From positions 12,309,501 to 12,373,500 of the forward strand of contig CM066736.1 of NCBI GenBank assembly GCA_033961575.1: DNA of 64,000 nucleotides, given 5' to 3'. Source of the stretch: Aselliscus stoliczkanus (Eukaryota; Chordata; Mammalia; Chiroptera; Hipposideridae). A model generated the notes under the pieces. It made no database searches. It was not told the origin of the DNA and worked only from the letters and a program-made list of their open reading frames with translations. Position numbers and translations under genes: made by a program. This document shows positions 23,851 through 37,483 of the stretch, one piece after another (position 1 is the first letter of the stretch; the number at the start of each line of letters is the position of its first letter).

Positions 23851-26800
23851 AAAGTTCATTTTAACTTAATAATCAGAGCATTAAAGCTAAAGTTTAAACA
23901 AGTTTGAACCACTTGTTTATATAATGTGAGCGTATATTACTTTGAAAGAACAGCACTTACATATCCTGAGAAATAATAGCGAAGGGAAACGTTCCAAGCT
24001 TTCATAGAAATGCTATGTCTAAGCTATTTGATCTTGTGCCAAGAATAATGAAATCAATCTGTGTCAGACAACGAGTTAAGTTCATTCAATATCAAGTCCT
24101 TGGAGACTGTTTCTCAAACTCAAGTTTCCTTTCTGGCAGAAGAGGAGCTTTTACCAAAATCCTAAAATAAAATGCTCACAAATAAGCCTCAGGATTACTG
24201 GCCTTTAGAGTTTCCATCTTATGTCTTCCTGAATAAAGCTTTACTTCAAGGACACAAATACCACCCTTCTCAATTTCTATTGCAAGGTAAAATTTGATGA
24301 GTCCTTTTGCTCTTTATGGATTAATTTTAGACCCACTGTGCCTGAATGATATTATTATATAAAACCAACCCCAAAGTTGTGATTTTCCTAATCCCAATAG
24401 GATCTTTTTGCTTATTTCACAAAGCGTATTATATTTAGATAGTAAGTTCTACTTTTTAAATTGGCCACATACGCATTCTACCACATAGACTTCCCACAAA
24501 AATCTTAAGATCCTCCTCTATGATGTTCCCTCTTTCATGAATTGACCCAACAAATTCTATTGAATTCCGGAAACAATCAACCTGTACCAGACAAATATGA
24601 CAGACAGAAACACTGCTTTCAGGGAGCTTGCAGTCTTTAAAAGAAACATTTTATACATTTAATGCCCCACCCCTCACTTACCCCCGGAGATGGAGAACAT
24701 TACCCTACTTCCCATTCAAGCTCAGAGCTGTACACTAGAAAAAATCCCCAAACCACCCAGCTATTTCAGAAACTCACATTAATGGGTAACACATCATAGT
24801 AATTATTTCCTCTGGTGGGAATACAGATAAGATAAAATTTTTTTCTTTAAGGGAAACTGGAGATCTTACTAAAGAATCCATGTTGTCAGTCCCCAATTTA
24901 AAATGTAATGACATAATTGAAACCTTCCACTTTTAGTAGGAAGCATAATGTGACCAAAGATAACAAATATCTTGGTATAGGGGATTTATAATGGCTTTTA
25001 AATTCAAAAGACATATAAAATGAAGTAATTATTTTCCCGTAATTTATTCGTTTACTCAGCAAATACTTATTTAATATCTACTGTGTGCCAGGTTTCAGGC
25101 CAGGTGGTAACAAGAGAATCGCTACCATCTTAAGGTCTTTGTCCTTATATTTAGTGCGATTATATTTAGTAAGAAAGCAAGCCTGAGGCACAGGACAGTA
25201 TAGCACGCAGAAGGGTACAACCCAGTCTCTTGAGAAAAGGGGGTGAGGGAGTCCCAAAGCCACCAAAGCTTGAGACAGGCGATAGTTAACAAAAAAGCTT
25301 GGAGGCAAAGAGCATACATAACAGAGCTCATCACAAATAAACAGAATCCACAGACTGAATAACAGAATATAGATATTTGGGCTTTGCAACTTGTGACAGA
25401 AAAAAACAATTCTGAGATGCCCTGAATTCAATGACAGCGGGCTGGAGAGTGCGAGGAAGACAGAGCTAGACTTTTGGTAGCTGGAGGCCAGCTAACCAGA
25501 CCGCTGACATTCCTGGTATGCTAGAATCTGAATTAACTTCCAGGTGGCTATTTCCGCGACTATCTGAAAGTGAGTGTAGCCAGGTGCCATGGAACCCCAG
25601 GAACCTCCGCTTCTTGTTTACACGTGCTTTCCGGACCTTGGCCCACAATCATTGCGAAGAAGCAGACACTTCCCCCGGGGACTCTGCGCGCCCCACCCCA
25701 GCTAGCCTGACTCACCAGAACCCTCTTTATCTACAGCCAATGTCAATTCTTTCAAAGCAACCTACATCTTTCTAGCCACTGCTTGATGTATGGAAAAAAA
25801 AAAAAAAGAGAGACTTTCAACCGTGAAATTTTTTTGTTTAACACTTGCTTTAAACAGTACGTGACCATTTCCTGAAAGAAATGGTGTGGTCCCCCTTTCT
25901 ACCAGGAATGGTGTTTTGGTTCTTGGAATTTGGGTTATTTTCTCTAGAATTAACATGGGCACACACCGAGGATTCTGAGTGTTGAAAGACTTCAATTCCA
26001 AAGCAATTCAGACTGATCCTCCACCTCCTCAAACCCAGCAAAATATCCAAAATACTCTATCATTTATTTCAGAGTCTAATTAGAAAAGTACAATGCAGAA
26101 AAGGAAGATAGCGTATTAAGAGTAATGTTAAACATTTGCCAGAACCATAAATAGCAAAAGAACTGTACTCTATATCGTGAGTCATTCTGTATACATTCCA
26201 GACTTACAGGGGTGGGAGGAGCAAGAATTTTATATGACGACATAAACCTAGCTGTATTCTATGACTTTTGCTGATGCCGGGGAGGTCACTCTCTCTGCCC
26301 TTTTAAATGGGAGTAGCATTCAGTTAACTACCACGGAGCTAAATAAAAACCAAAGGACACAGAAACACAAATATCCCCTCAATTCTGACATTTCCCATAT
26401 GATCTGAGATGACTTCTCTGACATGATGGGTCACAAGTTAATCAGGGTTTGCAATTTGCATAAAGTGGCTATATAAAGCCACTTCTGCTATGAATTAAAA
26501 ATGGAACTCTGGTATGTGGCTGACCAGAAACATAAGGCTGAGCAGTAGGTTATGTGCCTTTGAATTCTCATAAATAATGACAATACACTATCCGCCTTTG
26601 CCATTAAGCTAGAATTCTGTGTCAACAACAGAATAATATTTGGATATCTTCAGTATTAAAGGGGGAAAATACATTAGGCTTTCACTAGAGCGTGCTTTCT
26701 AGAAAATGCCAGAAGTCCTAAAATAAAACCTGAACTCTCATTTCCTACCATTTCCGCCCCCCAAATTATTTTTATCTAGTGATATCAGGATGGAAAACAA

Positions 26801-27290
26801 AATAAAACAAAACCCTCATTATAAAGAGTCAAAATGAAAGTTGAGAAAAATAAATGTAAGGATTATATTCACGTCTGTGAAAGAAATTGTTTCAGTGGGT
26901 TGCTTAAGTTGTATTAGAATAGTGAGATCTGATAAGTCTTTATCTACTTCTTTATCTGCAAGGAAGAGCTGGATGTATTTTTTACATGCCAATGTAAATG
27001 TATCTATAGGTGGTATGGAAAAAAAAAGCGTCCCATTTCTAAATGAATTTTAAAATATGTCAAAGCAGCTTTGTGTATTTTTAGGCAGTGTTCGGATTCG
27101 TGACCCAAAGTCCAGTAGTTCAGGCCTTAGGCACTCTCCAGACAGTGAAGAGACCACATCTAAGTATATTTTGTCCAGATTGATAGCAAGGCAAAGGGGA
27201 AACGAGCAAAAAGAGGAAGTAAACTGCGTTGCAACTCCTTTAGATTACAAAACAAGGCAGTTGTTCATTAAGCTTTATTAGCTTATAATT
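23851..27290. other. Mostly unique intronic sequence
   Basis: It contains the GC-rich block at 25540 and a weak L2-like start at 25040. The 117-codon minus-strand frame at 25078-25431 has no recognised domain. Confidence 0.45.
25540..25720. promoter_or_regulatory. Small GC-rich, CpG-containing block
   Basis: This is unusually GC-rich for its surroundings, with several CpGs (near 25556, 25622, 25632, 25653, 25675 and 25686-25690) and a CACGTG E-box near 25621. An 85-codon + frame (25518-25775) crosses it but shows no known domain. It could be an alternative first exon, an enhancer, or an old repeat I do not recognise. Confidence 0.3.
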
Positions 27291-27379
27291 GAAAAAAGAA
27301 GAAAAGGGAAAGAGTAAAAGAAAGGAAAATAGAAAAAAAAAAAAAAGGGAAAGAAGAAGGGAAAGGGAGGAGGAAAGAG
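27291..27379 (+). repeat. Polypurine tract
   Basis: Almost pure A/G for about 90 bases, made of GAAA, GGGAAA and GAAGAAGG units with one T. Confidence 0.9.
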
Positions 27380-28509
27380 CCAGATATGGGTAGAAATGTA
27401 CAGAAGGCAACCTTGGTCAACGATCCTTTGGTTTGACATAACTCATTTATCTTTATGAGGTTCATAAGTCTGAAACTGCCATAAACCTTGTGAAAAAGTG
27501 AAACATCTGTTTCCTTTGGTGTGAAGAGCAAGAATATGGAATTTATCTCATCTATGCCTAACTGCCATCTACTAAAAACAATCAAAGGACAAATGAGCAA
27601 TTCAAAACTGGATATGAGACACAGGTCTATGGTCTCCCATTATATTGGGGGTGGGATTTCTTTAAACATATACATGGATATAATTAGTACACTCTTTAAG
27701 AGAGTAATTACTAGAGAATATAAATGCAAGTTTGAATTTAAGTGTATTTCCTTTACAATAAAGTCTATAAGGTTTTAACCTTTCATTACTAAATTGATGT
27801 AGAGAGGGAATGAATACAAGAGATAGACAACATGGAATCCCAGAAAATGATTCCTCCGTGCTAAATTAGAAACCAAAGAGCTCCCTTTTGTTCACAACAT
27901 TTGAAATTTAGAATGTATGGACTAATTTCTCAAAAAACCACAGACCAACCAAAATCCACCAACATTAAATAGATAACTTAAAATAGTTCTATAACCATAG
28001 GAAAAAATGAATTTGTAATGTAAAGGCTCCAGAAAAAGTAATCGCTAGGCCCAGATGGCTTCATTGGAAAATTTTACCAAATATTTAAAGAAGAATTAAT
28101 ACCGGTTTTACATAATCTCTTCCAGAAAATAGAAGAGGGAATATTTCCCAACTCGTATGAGGTCAGTATCACCATGACACCAAAATCGGACAAAGGCAGT
28201 ACAAAAAAATAAAACTCTCTCATGAACTTAGACACAAAAATCTTCAACACAATATTAGCAAATCTGGTCTAACAACATATAAAAAGAATGATACACCATC
28301 ACCTAGAGGTATTTTTTTTAAGGTACACCAGGGTGGTTTAACATTTGAATATAATCTACCTCATCAACAGGGTAAAGAAGAAAAGTCATATGATCATACG
28401 ATCATATCAACTGATGCAGAAAAAGCTTCTGACAAAATCCAACATTCGTTTCTGACAGAAACTCTTAGCAAGTTAGGAATAGAGGAGAACTTCCTTATTT
28501 GATCAAGAG

Positions 28510-28513
<4 letters not shown>

Positions 28514-28547
<34 letters not shown>
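28514..28547. repeat. (TAA)n microsatellite inside L1 ORF2 remnant
   Basis: About 11 TAA/ATA units within the ORF2 remnant, then an AAATAAATAAA stretch. Confidence 0.95.
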
Positions 28548-28548
<1 letters not shown>

Positions 28549-29438
28549 TAAATAAACCAGCAAACATCATACTTAAAGGTAAAAGGCTGCATACTTTCTC
28601 CCTAAGATCAGAAACAAGACAAGGATATCCGCCCTTGCCAGTTCTGTTCGGCAATGTACTACTGAAGGTTCAACAAGGACAATTAGGCAAGAAAAAGAAA
28701 AAAAAGGCATATAGATTAAAAAGGAAAAAAACAGAAAAACAGAAAACCTCAATAGTTGCAGAAAAATTGTCTATATAGAAGATCCCAAGGAATCTACAAA
28801 AACACTGGAACTAATAAGTGAGTTGAACAAGGTCACAAAAATATGAGATCAGTCCATAAAAATCCATTTCATTTCTATATACTAACAAGCATGTGGAAAC
28901 TGACATTAAAAACATCATTTACAATCATTCCAAAGAAAATCAAATGCTGAGGTATAAACTTAACAAAACATCATATGCATGCTGACAATTACAAAGTGTT
29001 AATGAAAGAAATCAAAGATTTCAGTAAATGAAAACACATGCCATGCTGGAGGATTAGAAGACTCACCATAGAAAAGTTGTCAATTCTTTCCAAATTGATA
29101 CACGAGTATAGTTTTAATGTAATTCCTCTCCCAAAAATCCCAGAAAGATTTTTTTGTAGACACAGGCAAACTTATTCTAAAATTTATATGGAAAGGCAAA
29201 AGAACTAGAATAGCTCAACAATTTTTATCAGCAATCACTTTACCTCATATTAAATTAAGGCTTAGTATATAACTATAGTAATCAACACCGTTTTAGCAGT
29301 GGTGGAGAGACACTAAATCAATTGAACAGAATAGAGAACCCCAAAATAGACACACACAAATATGCCCAACTGATTTTTGACAAAGATGCAAAAGTAATTC
29401 AATGGAGGAAGGATACCTTTTCAAAAAATGGTGTTGGA

Positions 29439-29962
29439 GGGCCAGCCAAGTGGCTCAGTTCGTTAAGAGCATGAGCTCAGAGGAACAGGGCTGCCGCTTC
29501 GATTCCCACATGGGCCAGTGAGCTGTGCCTGAGCTGAGCTGCCTGAGCTGAGCTGCCGTTGAGCTGGTGAGAGCATGTGCTCTTGGCAGCAAGGTTGCCG
29601 GTTTGACACCCGTGTGGGATGGTGGGTTGCGCACAGTCCCCTCATCCCCCACCCCCTCCCACCCTTGGACCTAAAATTGAACACAGCACCTTGTGCTGAG
29701 CAGCTGCAAGCTGCTGGCGGTTGGCTCAGTGTGCAACAAGGTTGCTGGTTCAACTCCCACATGGGAGGGTGGACTACATTCCTCCCTACCCCCAACCCCA
29801 GCCCTCCCCTTTCCCCGCAACTAGATTGAAAGCAGCGACTGGGCTAAGAGCTGAGCTTGCACCCTGCACAACTAAGATTGAAGGACAACTTGACTTGGAG
29901 CGGATGATCCTGGAAAAACACAATGTTCCCCTCCCCAATTCCCCAATAAAAATCTTTAAAAA
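29439..29962 (+). mobile_element. C-form SINE with three tRNA-like units, inside an L1
   Basis: Unit 1 starts GGGCCAGCCAAGTGGCTCAG. Units 2 and 3 repeat CAAGGTTGCCGGTTTGACAC and CAAGGTTGCTGGTTCAACTC, each followed by a CCACATGGGA- or GTGTGGGA-type step. The end is CCAATAAAAATCTTT plus an A tail. TSD AAAAAATGGTGTTGGA at 29423 and 29963. Confidence 0.92.
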
Positions 29963-30189
29963 AAAAAATGGTGTTGGAGCAATTGGACATCCATAAGCTG
30001 AAAAATAAACCTTGACTGAAACCTCATACCTTATACAAAAATTAACTCAAAATGGATTACAGATTTAAATGTAAAATAAAACTATAAAATGTTTGGGGAA
30101 AAGCGTAGGAGGAAATTTTCAGGGTCTAGTGGTAAGCAAAGAGTTCTTAGACTTGACACCAAAAGCATGATCCATAAAAGGAAGAACTG

Positions 30190-30630
30190 GGGTGGCCGAG
30201 TGGTGCATTGGTTAAGAGCTGGTTTGGGGATGCCAGCAGCCCTGGTTCGGATCCCACATATGAAGGCCAGTGACACTGCCCTCTACAGCTAACAACAGCT
30301 CCACCTGGAGCTGGGCTGCAAGCCCCAGCGATGGTGTAGGCTGCAGCCCCTGCTGCAGTGGGCTGCCATAAGCTACAGTGAGTGGCCGGCAGCCAGCGTG
30401 AGTGGCTGGCAGCCAGCGTGAGCTGCCAATAGCCACAGTGAGCGACCATCCAGAGGCCGGCGACTGATGTGCTTCATCCGGGAAGAACGCAATGACGATA
30501 CCAACATGGGCCAGTGAAGCAATGTCCTCTGCAACTAGACTGAAGAACAAAAAGACAGCAACTTGTCTGTTCCCCTTCCCCGATTCCCCAACGCTGTTCC
30601 CCTCCCCAATAAAATCTTAAAAAAAAAAAA
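30190..30630 (+). mobile_element. L-form SINE inside an L1
   Basis: TSD AGGAAGAACTG on both sides; tail CCAATAAAATCTT. The head lacks a few leading bases of the family start. Confidence 0.92.
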
Positions 30631-31058
30631 AGGAAGAACTGCTAAATTTTACCTAACCAAAATTTAAAGCCTTTGCTCTTCAAAACACTTCATTCATTGA
30701 AAGGATGAAAAGACAAGCTACAGACTGAGAGAAAGTATTTGCAAACCACATACCCAACAAAAGAGTAAGTAGTATGCAGAATATATTCAGAAGTCTCAAA
30801 ATTCAACAGTAAAATAAATAAATAAATAAAATTCAATTTGAAATTGGGCAAAAGGCAAACAGGAATTTCACTGAAGAGGATGTACAAATGGCAGATAAAC
30901 ACTTGGATAGGTGTTTGATTTCACTAGTCAATGCAAACGAAGGCCACAATGAGGTATCGCTATGCATCTATCAGAATGGCTAAAATTAAAAAGAGATATC
31001 ACCAAATGCTGGTGAGGACATGAAGAAACTGGATCTCTCCTACATTGCTCTTTCACAT

Positions 31059-31163
31059 TTTTTTTTTTTGAGGGCAGTGTCACTGGCCCTCATCTGTGGG
31101 ACCTGAACTGGGGTTGCTGGCTTACGAAGCCAGTGCTTAATCACCACGCCACTCGGCCAGACC
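31059..31163 (-). mobile_element. S-form SINE, antisense, inside an L1
   Basis: Inverse body from GAGGGCAGTGTCACTGGCCC to CCACTCGGCCAGACC. TSD CTCTTTCACAT/CTCTTTTACAT. Confidence 0.85.
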
Positions 31164-31690
31164 TCTTTTACATCTTAAATGGTACAACCCTCTGGAAAAT
31201 CATGTGTCATTTTCTTATAAAATTAAACATGAATTACCATACAACCCAGCAACTGTATTCCTGGGTGTTTATCCCAGAAAAATTAAAATTTATGTTTACA
31301 TAAAAACTGATCCATGAATGTTCACAGCAGCATTATTCATAATAGCCCCAAATTGGAAACAACCCCGATGTCCTTCAATAGAAAAATGGGTAAACAAACT
31401 ATAAAACATGCATACTATGGAATACTATTTAGCAAGAAAAAGGGATGAATTATCGACGCGTGTAAGAACTAGGAAGAATCCCCAGATAATTAGACTGAGT
31501 GAAATAAAGCCACTCCCTCAAGTTTACATACTGTATGACTCCATTTATATAACTTTTTTGAAATGACAGAACCACAGAAATTCAGAACAGATTAGGGGTT
31601 GCCAGGGGTTAAGGATAGGGACTGGGGAGAAGGGGATGGGAGTAGGTATGGTGATAGAACTGTTTTTTATCTTGACTGTACTGGTAGATA

Positions 31691-34250
31691 TACAAACCTA
31701 CACATGAGAAAATTTACACACATCTAAGCACACATACACACACACTCCAGCACTAGCAAAACCAACTGGGGGAAATCTGGGAGGAGAAATAAATACCATT
31801 CCAGGAGAAATACCATTCCAAGCAGAGGGAACAGCATTCAAAAGCACAACGGTATGAGGAAAGCATAGGATTCCCTGGGACCAATGCAAAGAGTTTGTTG
31901 TGCTTAAGCCTAGAGTTCTCTACAGAGAGGCCAAAACAAAACAAAACAAAACAAAAAAGGGATCAAACTAGAGGACTGATTGAGAATGCTACACTAAGGC
32001 AATTTGGGCTTTCGCATCAACAATGTGGTGGTGACAGCAGAGTATCTGAAGCCAGTGAATGGTGATCAGAGTCACCTTTTAGAAAGGTAACTCTGATGAC
32101 AGTGAGGAGAGTGAACAGAAAAGCAGGAGAAAGAGAAGGTGAGAAACTGAGACAAGGGCTTAAAGTAAATGAAATTTCTCAGTTCTTCAGACTCTTCAAT
32201 TTACCAGAAAACTCAATTCCCAAACATACTGCATTTGTGGAAGTTACATCTTCATAACCACTGGCCTAAATGGTTCGAAACGTAAGTTATCTTTAAATCT
32301 GTGTGATGAATCATACAGAGGGCTGTGAAGCGGACATTTATTGATTTCATTGCTCTTTTCTGCAGATTCTTCCAATGCAGGCATGCTCTTTTAAATTAGT
32401 TTTAAATTTGAAATTCCCCTTTTCCCAATTTTTAAAATTTTGAAATAATAACTATTCTTTATACTTCACAAAACCTTGCATGTTGCGGTCAATTTGTTAA
32501 TATTTTGACCATCTAAAATGATTATTTCCACATGCTATTCATGCTGTTCAGAAATCGTACTCATTTCTTTTAAAACACAAAATGACTATTTTAGCAACAA
32601 GTTAGAGCTTCCCTATCTAAAATATTGATTTTTGGAGGCTAAATTATAAATCTGAATTATGGAGAATAAGTAGTATTTTCCATACATTTCTGTGCACATA
32701 TACATGTATTTGGTTGCAATAAACTGTCAAAACAATTGAATGGTATCTCTCTGATGTAATGTTAATTTGACTAAATCTACCCCCCCAACCCCACCCCCAC
32801 ACAAGAAAAAAAAAGAGAAAATTCTCAGCCAGGTTGGGAAAGGGAAGATGAGCAAAGGAATTAAATATAATTCCTTCTGGGAACAATGAAGTGACTTTGT
32901 TCCCCTTGTTTTCTTTTTCCACAGGGTGATGATTTTAACAGGCCTTTTTCTAACACCAAAAAGAGGATCAGGAATCGGGATTATGAGAAGAGAGTGACAA
33001 GGTGTGGAAGTTATTGTAGGCAATGATTTTCTTTCATTTTACAAGGAATAAACACATTTAAAGTTTTCTATACAAAACCTCATAGATGGGTATTAAATGT
33101 AATTTTTTGAAATTTTTTTAATGGAACATGTCAAACATAAAGAAAAATTGATAGACGAGTACAATGAACCACATTTATCATTTAAATGCCCGGTCTTAAA
33201 TGATCAACTCATGGTCCACCTACTTCCTATTCCCTTTGCCATGACTGAAACAAATCCTAGATATACCATTTCATCCATAAACATTTCAGACTGTATGTCT
33301 ACAAAACTATTTAAGAAAACCTAATAATTATACCAAAGTATACATAAAATGTAACAAAAACTTTAATGTCATCAAATATAAGGTCAAATTTTCAAATTTC
33401 ACAGATTGTCTCATAATTTTTTTTTTTTAATTCTGTCTGAGTCCAAGTTGGGTCCAATTATTGTGGTTAATTGATGTGTTCAAATTTTATTTTAATGGCA
33501 ATAATTCAATACATTTAAAAATTAAACTTAAAAGTTTTGATAAATTTAAATAATTAAATATAATATAAAAGGAGTGAATAACCAAATTAAGTCATCCTAG
33601 TGGGGCAATATTGATATATGTATGCTACAAATGTATGGGGACATGGTCAAACTAAGTAAACTTAGGAGGAAAAAAAAACCTGGGGAAAAAGGGTTGATTT
33701 CATTTTTGTCAGTTTTCAAAACACTTCCTTCTCTGCTCACAGTTTTAACTATAAAACTGCCCATAATAGTGGTTTCATACTAAGATTTTTATCAGGGAAG
33801 TCCACTAAACCATGCTTAACAAAACTATTCTGTAATCTCTCATTTGCTTGTTTGAACATTTTCACTGTTTTACTTTGGCCAAATACTTCCTCCTTCATTT
33901 GAAATGAGCTTGAAATCATAGGATCTCAGAATTGGGAGGGATCATGTGGCTGCTCATCTCAAAGAGTAGGCAGATTCGATATTATAAAATGGGTGTTCCC
34001 AGTAAGCAAGCCAGCATGAGGAATCAATCTGCTGACAGTTACAGACTATGTTCTCATTTGTTCACAGATGCTACTATGTAAATACGACAAGGAAAAGTTT
34101 CATTAGCACAACATGAAATAACTTTGAATTTTATCCTTCTATGAAGCTTGGTAAAGTTAATATTTTCTCCAATGTGTTGAAGAGATTTTGTAAGAAGCAC
34201 ATTTAGTTCAAAATTTGAAATAATAAAGATCAGAAATTTATCATGCACAG
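31691..34250. other. Mostly unnamed intronic sequence
   Basis: 31700-32150 has the texture of an old L2-like repeat, followed by AT-rich unique sequence. The L1 piece at 33110 is listed separately. An (AAAAC)n run lies near 31934. Confidence 0.4.
33110..33420 (+). mobile_element. Old L1-family fragment
   Basis: CATTTCATCCATAAACATTT, then ATGTCATCAAATATAAGGTC and CAGATTGTCTCATAA match a common L1M-type region. The 67-codon frame inside it is incidental. Confidence 0.5.
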
Positions 34251-34365
34251 GGCCGGCCGAGCGGCGCGGTGGTTACAAGCTGGCTTGGGACGCCAGCGGC
34301 CCCGGTTCAGATCCTACATAAGAGGGCCAGTGACACTGCCCTCCAATGGAAAAAAAAAAAAAAAA
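34251..34365 (+). mobile_element. S-form SINE
   Basis: TSD AGAAATTTATCATGCACAG, 19 bp and exact, at 34232 and 34366. A long uninterrupted A tail and exact TSD suggest recent insertion. Confidence 0.93.
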
Positions 34366-34586
34366 AGAAATTTATCATGCACAGAAACCTGCAGAAATCA
34401 ACATAGCAATTGCCAGACTCTTTACTCTGATATTATAACAGTTGTGAACTTGTGTACTATCAATGAATAAAATATGCAATATAAAATATCTGATGGTACT
34501 CTGTTGTGAGACATTGTAAACTCTCATTAGAAATTATTAAGTATTCTGAAATTTGCATATTAAATTCTAATAGTATTTCTTAGGTT

Positions 34587-34590
<4 letters not shown>

Positions 34591-34629
<39 letters not shown>
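34591..34629. repeat. (AT)n microsatellite
   Basis: An uninterrupted run of about 20 TA units. Confidence 0.98.
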
Positions 34630-34632
<3 letters not shown>

Positions 34633-36727
34633 TATATCCTTTCCACAGTCATTATAGTAAAGTCTAGATAGCACTTCACTCTGGAGCAAATTCATTAATC
34701 AAAAGCAAAAATCTGTTATGGAAATTCCAGAGTCTCAGTGCCCTCTATATATGGCATTTTACATTAACCTAGGACTTAGAATCTCCAGTAGAATAATTAT
34801 ACTTATTAAGTGTTTGATATGTTCAAGGAACTGCATAGCAAACAGTAGAATAGTGTCAGAATGATACCAAATTAAACCATTAATACATTTAATTTAAAAG
34901 AAGTACAAAGATAATACTTTAGAGACTTAATGATTTCTTTTAAACTCAGTGTCTTATAAATATTCCCTAGAACGTCATTGTTCCAAGTTCTACAGCATAA
35001 GAAACCCTGTATGGACTTTTCCAATTTAGAACATTGAAAGTGGACTGACACCCACTCCTGTTTATTTTTATTGTTTGTATTTACTTCACTCTTTTTCCCC
35101 CAGAGTCCCTACTATACCAATTGCCCTTTATTCTGTGCACATCCCAAATTTTTTTTTCTGATTTACCAAAATTCAAAAATTCAAATTCTTGATTCTTTTA
35201 AAACAAAGTGAAAAAGCAGGTTCCATAGTACATATAAACCACTAGACTCGGGTAAGACAATTATAGAGTTGATTTGTTCAGTTATTATATAAAAGTGCAA
35301 GTGTAAATCTCTGTTAATATACAGAACAGACAGAATACCTCATTCTAACACAATTATCTGTCTTACCTGGCTCACAGGGGAGAAACAGTGTTCACATCAA
35401 CAATACCTATTCATATTTTGACAATGATGGAAATCCCATCTAAGAATGTGGTATCAGCACTATCACTTCACAAAATGTTCAATAACATGGAAGATATGTG
35501 GCGATTAGAACTTTTTGATCTTACAGTCCTTTTTTTTATTAATCACTTGCATATATCTCTCCTCCTCTCTCAATACATATCAGAAACTAATGGGAAGAAT
35601 TTAGCTAAAAAAATAAAAATAAATAAGGCTCTTTTTAACTGCAAAATGAACCATGATCAATTAATATTATGACTAATATTAATAGTATTATAGCTTTTAA
35701 AATAATAGTTTACCTTCCCATTTCTCTTTCTGCCATGCTTTTTTAAAGCCTGGAGCCCCCTATTTTATATATATATATTTCCTTTTAGTTCTTCATTGAA
35801 TCGCTCAGTATATGTCCCCTGGTCAACTTCCTCTTATTAACACGCATGCACCCCGCTTCACTTTGTCAAGGATCATGAGAACTTTAATTTGTTGTTCTAA
35901 GATGCTAGCTAGTTAAGGATTACTTAGCAAATTTTATAAGCTTAGCCTACTTAATCACCTAGTCATTAAATAAAATGTTAAAAACCAAGTCAACTGAACC
36001 ATATCTACTTTTTGAAAGCAGCTTCTAAGCTTATATTCCTATTTACTGTAGACATACATCTGAAGTTAGATTTTTTTTTACCTGTACTCCGCTATTCAAT
36101 CTTGGCTGCTACAATGAGACAGACAGAAAGTGCAAGGACCCTTCTTTCTTGCATCTGCACTGGGACTGAAGTTAAATTTTTAGTGAGAATGAAAATATGT
36201 ATTTTTCAAGGTCAGACCAGGGTAACATTTTAAAAAATAATACAAAATAGAAGAGATTAATTCAGTTAATTAAAGGAGGCTAAAATATAGTCTTTACAAT
36301 AATGGATAAGAAATAGTCATTAATCGATTGCAGTTATTGGTCATCTTGAACAAACCCAGTCTCTCCCGTCTGAATGACGATCTTAAAGGGCTCGTAACCA
36401 TGAGTTAAAATGCAAAAACTTGAACAAAAAAAATTCTGAATAGGCAGGAATATAAGAGGAAGGAAGGCTGGTGATAGTCTTAGGGAAGAATGGGAACTAC
36501 AGTTGTTCTGGAGCCGATGAAGGCCAAGGAGAAGGGCCATGTGTTCAGGGAGATAAGTATGCATCCTTTTTAGCTCTTGCTGGTGGATGGAATTGTCAGA
36601 CACTAACTAGCTTGTGTTTCTGGTTGATGGGGAAAAAGGGGACATAGTCTTAAGCAATGGAAGCCTTTGTTGGGACATACGGTGTAACAAAGCTCTTCAC
36701 CCACCCTATTAAAAAATAAAAAAATTA
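34630..36727. other. Unique intronic sequence
   Basis: AT-rich, with short open frames of 73-94 codons without recognised domains. Confidence 0.45.
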
Positions 36728-37190
36728 GGGCCGGCCGAGTGGCACATTGGTTAAGAACTGGCTTGGGATGCCAGCGGCCCCAGTTCAGATCCCACATATG
36801 ATGGCCAGTGTCACTGCCCTCTACAGCTAAGATAGTGAACAACAGCTCCACCTGGAGCTGGGCTGTGTGAATCCCCACTGACGGTGTAGGCTGCAGCCCC
36901 TGCTGCAGTGGGCTGCCATATGCTATAGTGAGTGGCCGGCAGCCAGCGTGAACGGCTGGCAGCCAGCGTGAGCTGCCAATAGCCGTGGTGAGCGACATCC
37001 AATGGCCAGCGACCGATCTGCCTCATCTGGAAACAGCGCAATGACAATGCCAACATGGGCCAGTGAAGCAACGTCCCCCGCAACTAGACTGAAGAACAAA
37101 AGGACAGCAACTTGTCTGTTCCCCTTCCCCGATTCCCCAGCGCTGTTCCCCTCCCCCAATTCCCCAATTTTAAAAAAAAAAGTCTTAAAA
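36728..37190 (+). mobile_element. L-form SINE with disrupted AATAAA
   Basis: The end reads TTCCCCAATTTTAAAAAAAA then GTCTTAAAA, so the usual AATAAA is replaced by an A/T tract while the TCTT remains. TSD about AAAAAAATTA. Confidence 0.9.
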
Positions 37191-37483
37191 AAAAAAAAAT
37201 TAAACCATGTTTTTGGAAACCATGTTCTTATGGTCTATCTGTTTCAGAATCTCCTATGACTGGAAAGAAACTTAGAGTTGTGCTGGAGATAGAAAAACTA
37301 AGGAGCTATTTACAATAGAATGATTTCTAAGAATAAAAACTAAGAAAAAAAGTCTACGTTGGGTGACAACTACTTTGGCATGAAAACAATGTGGAAGCGG
37401 TATATTTAGACACAGAAATCTGAATATTTGTTAATATGGTATCATGATATATTGTTAAAGTTAAAAAAAACACAAAAAACCTC

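Larger units (their letters stand above)
27895..31690 (+). mobile_element. Decayed L1: ORF2 remnant and 3' UTR, broken by three SINEs
   Basis: From about 28050 the sequence follows L1 ORF2 (GGCCCAGATGGCTTCATTGG, then the TTTACCAAATATTTAAAGAA region), through reverse transcriptase and C-terminal parts to a 3' UTR ending near 31690. Many stops and frameshifts exist and there is no ORF1 or 5' UTR, so it is a dead 5'-truncated copy. SINEs at 29439, 30190 and 31059 interrupt it, each with target duplications made of L1 sequence. A TAA microsatellite sits inside ORF2. Confidence 0.9.

Noticed and set aside
27895..31690. Possible active L1
   Set aside because: It is 5'-truncated, full of stops, and interrupted by three SINEs.
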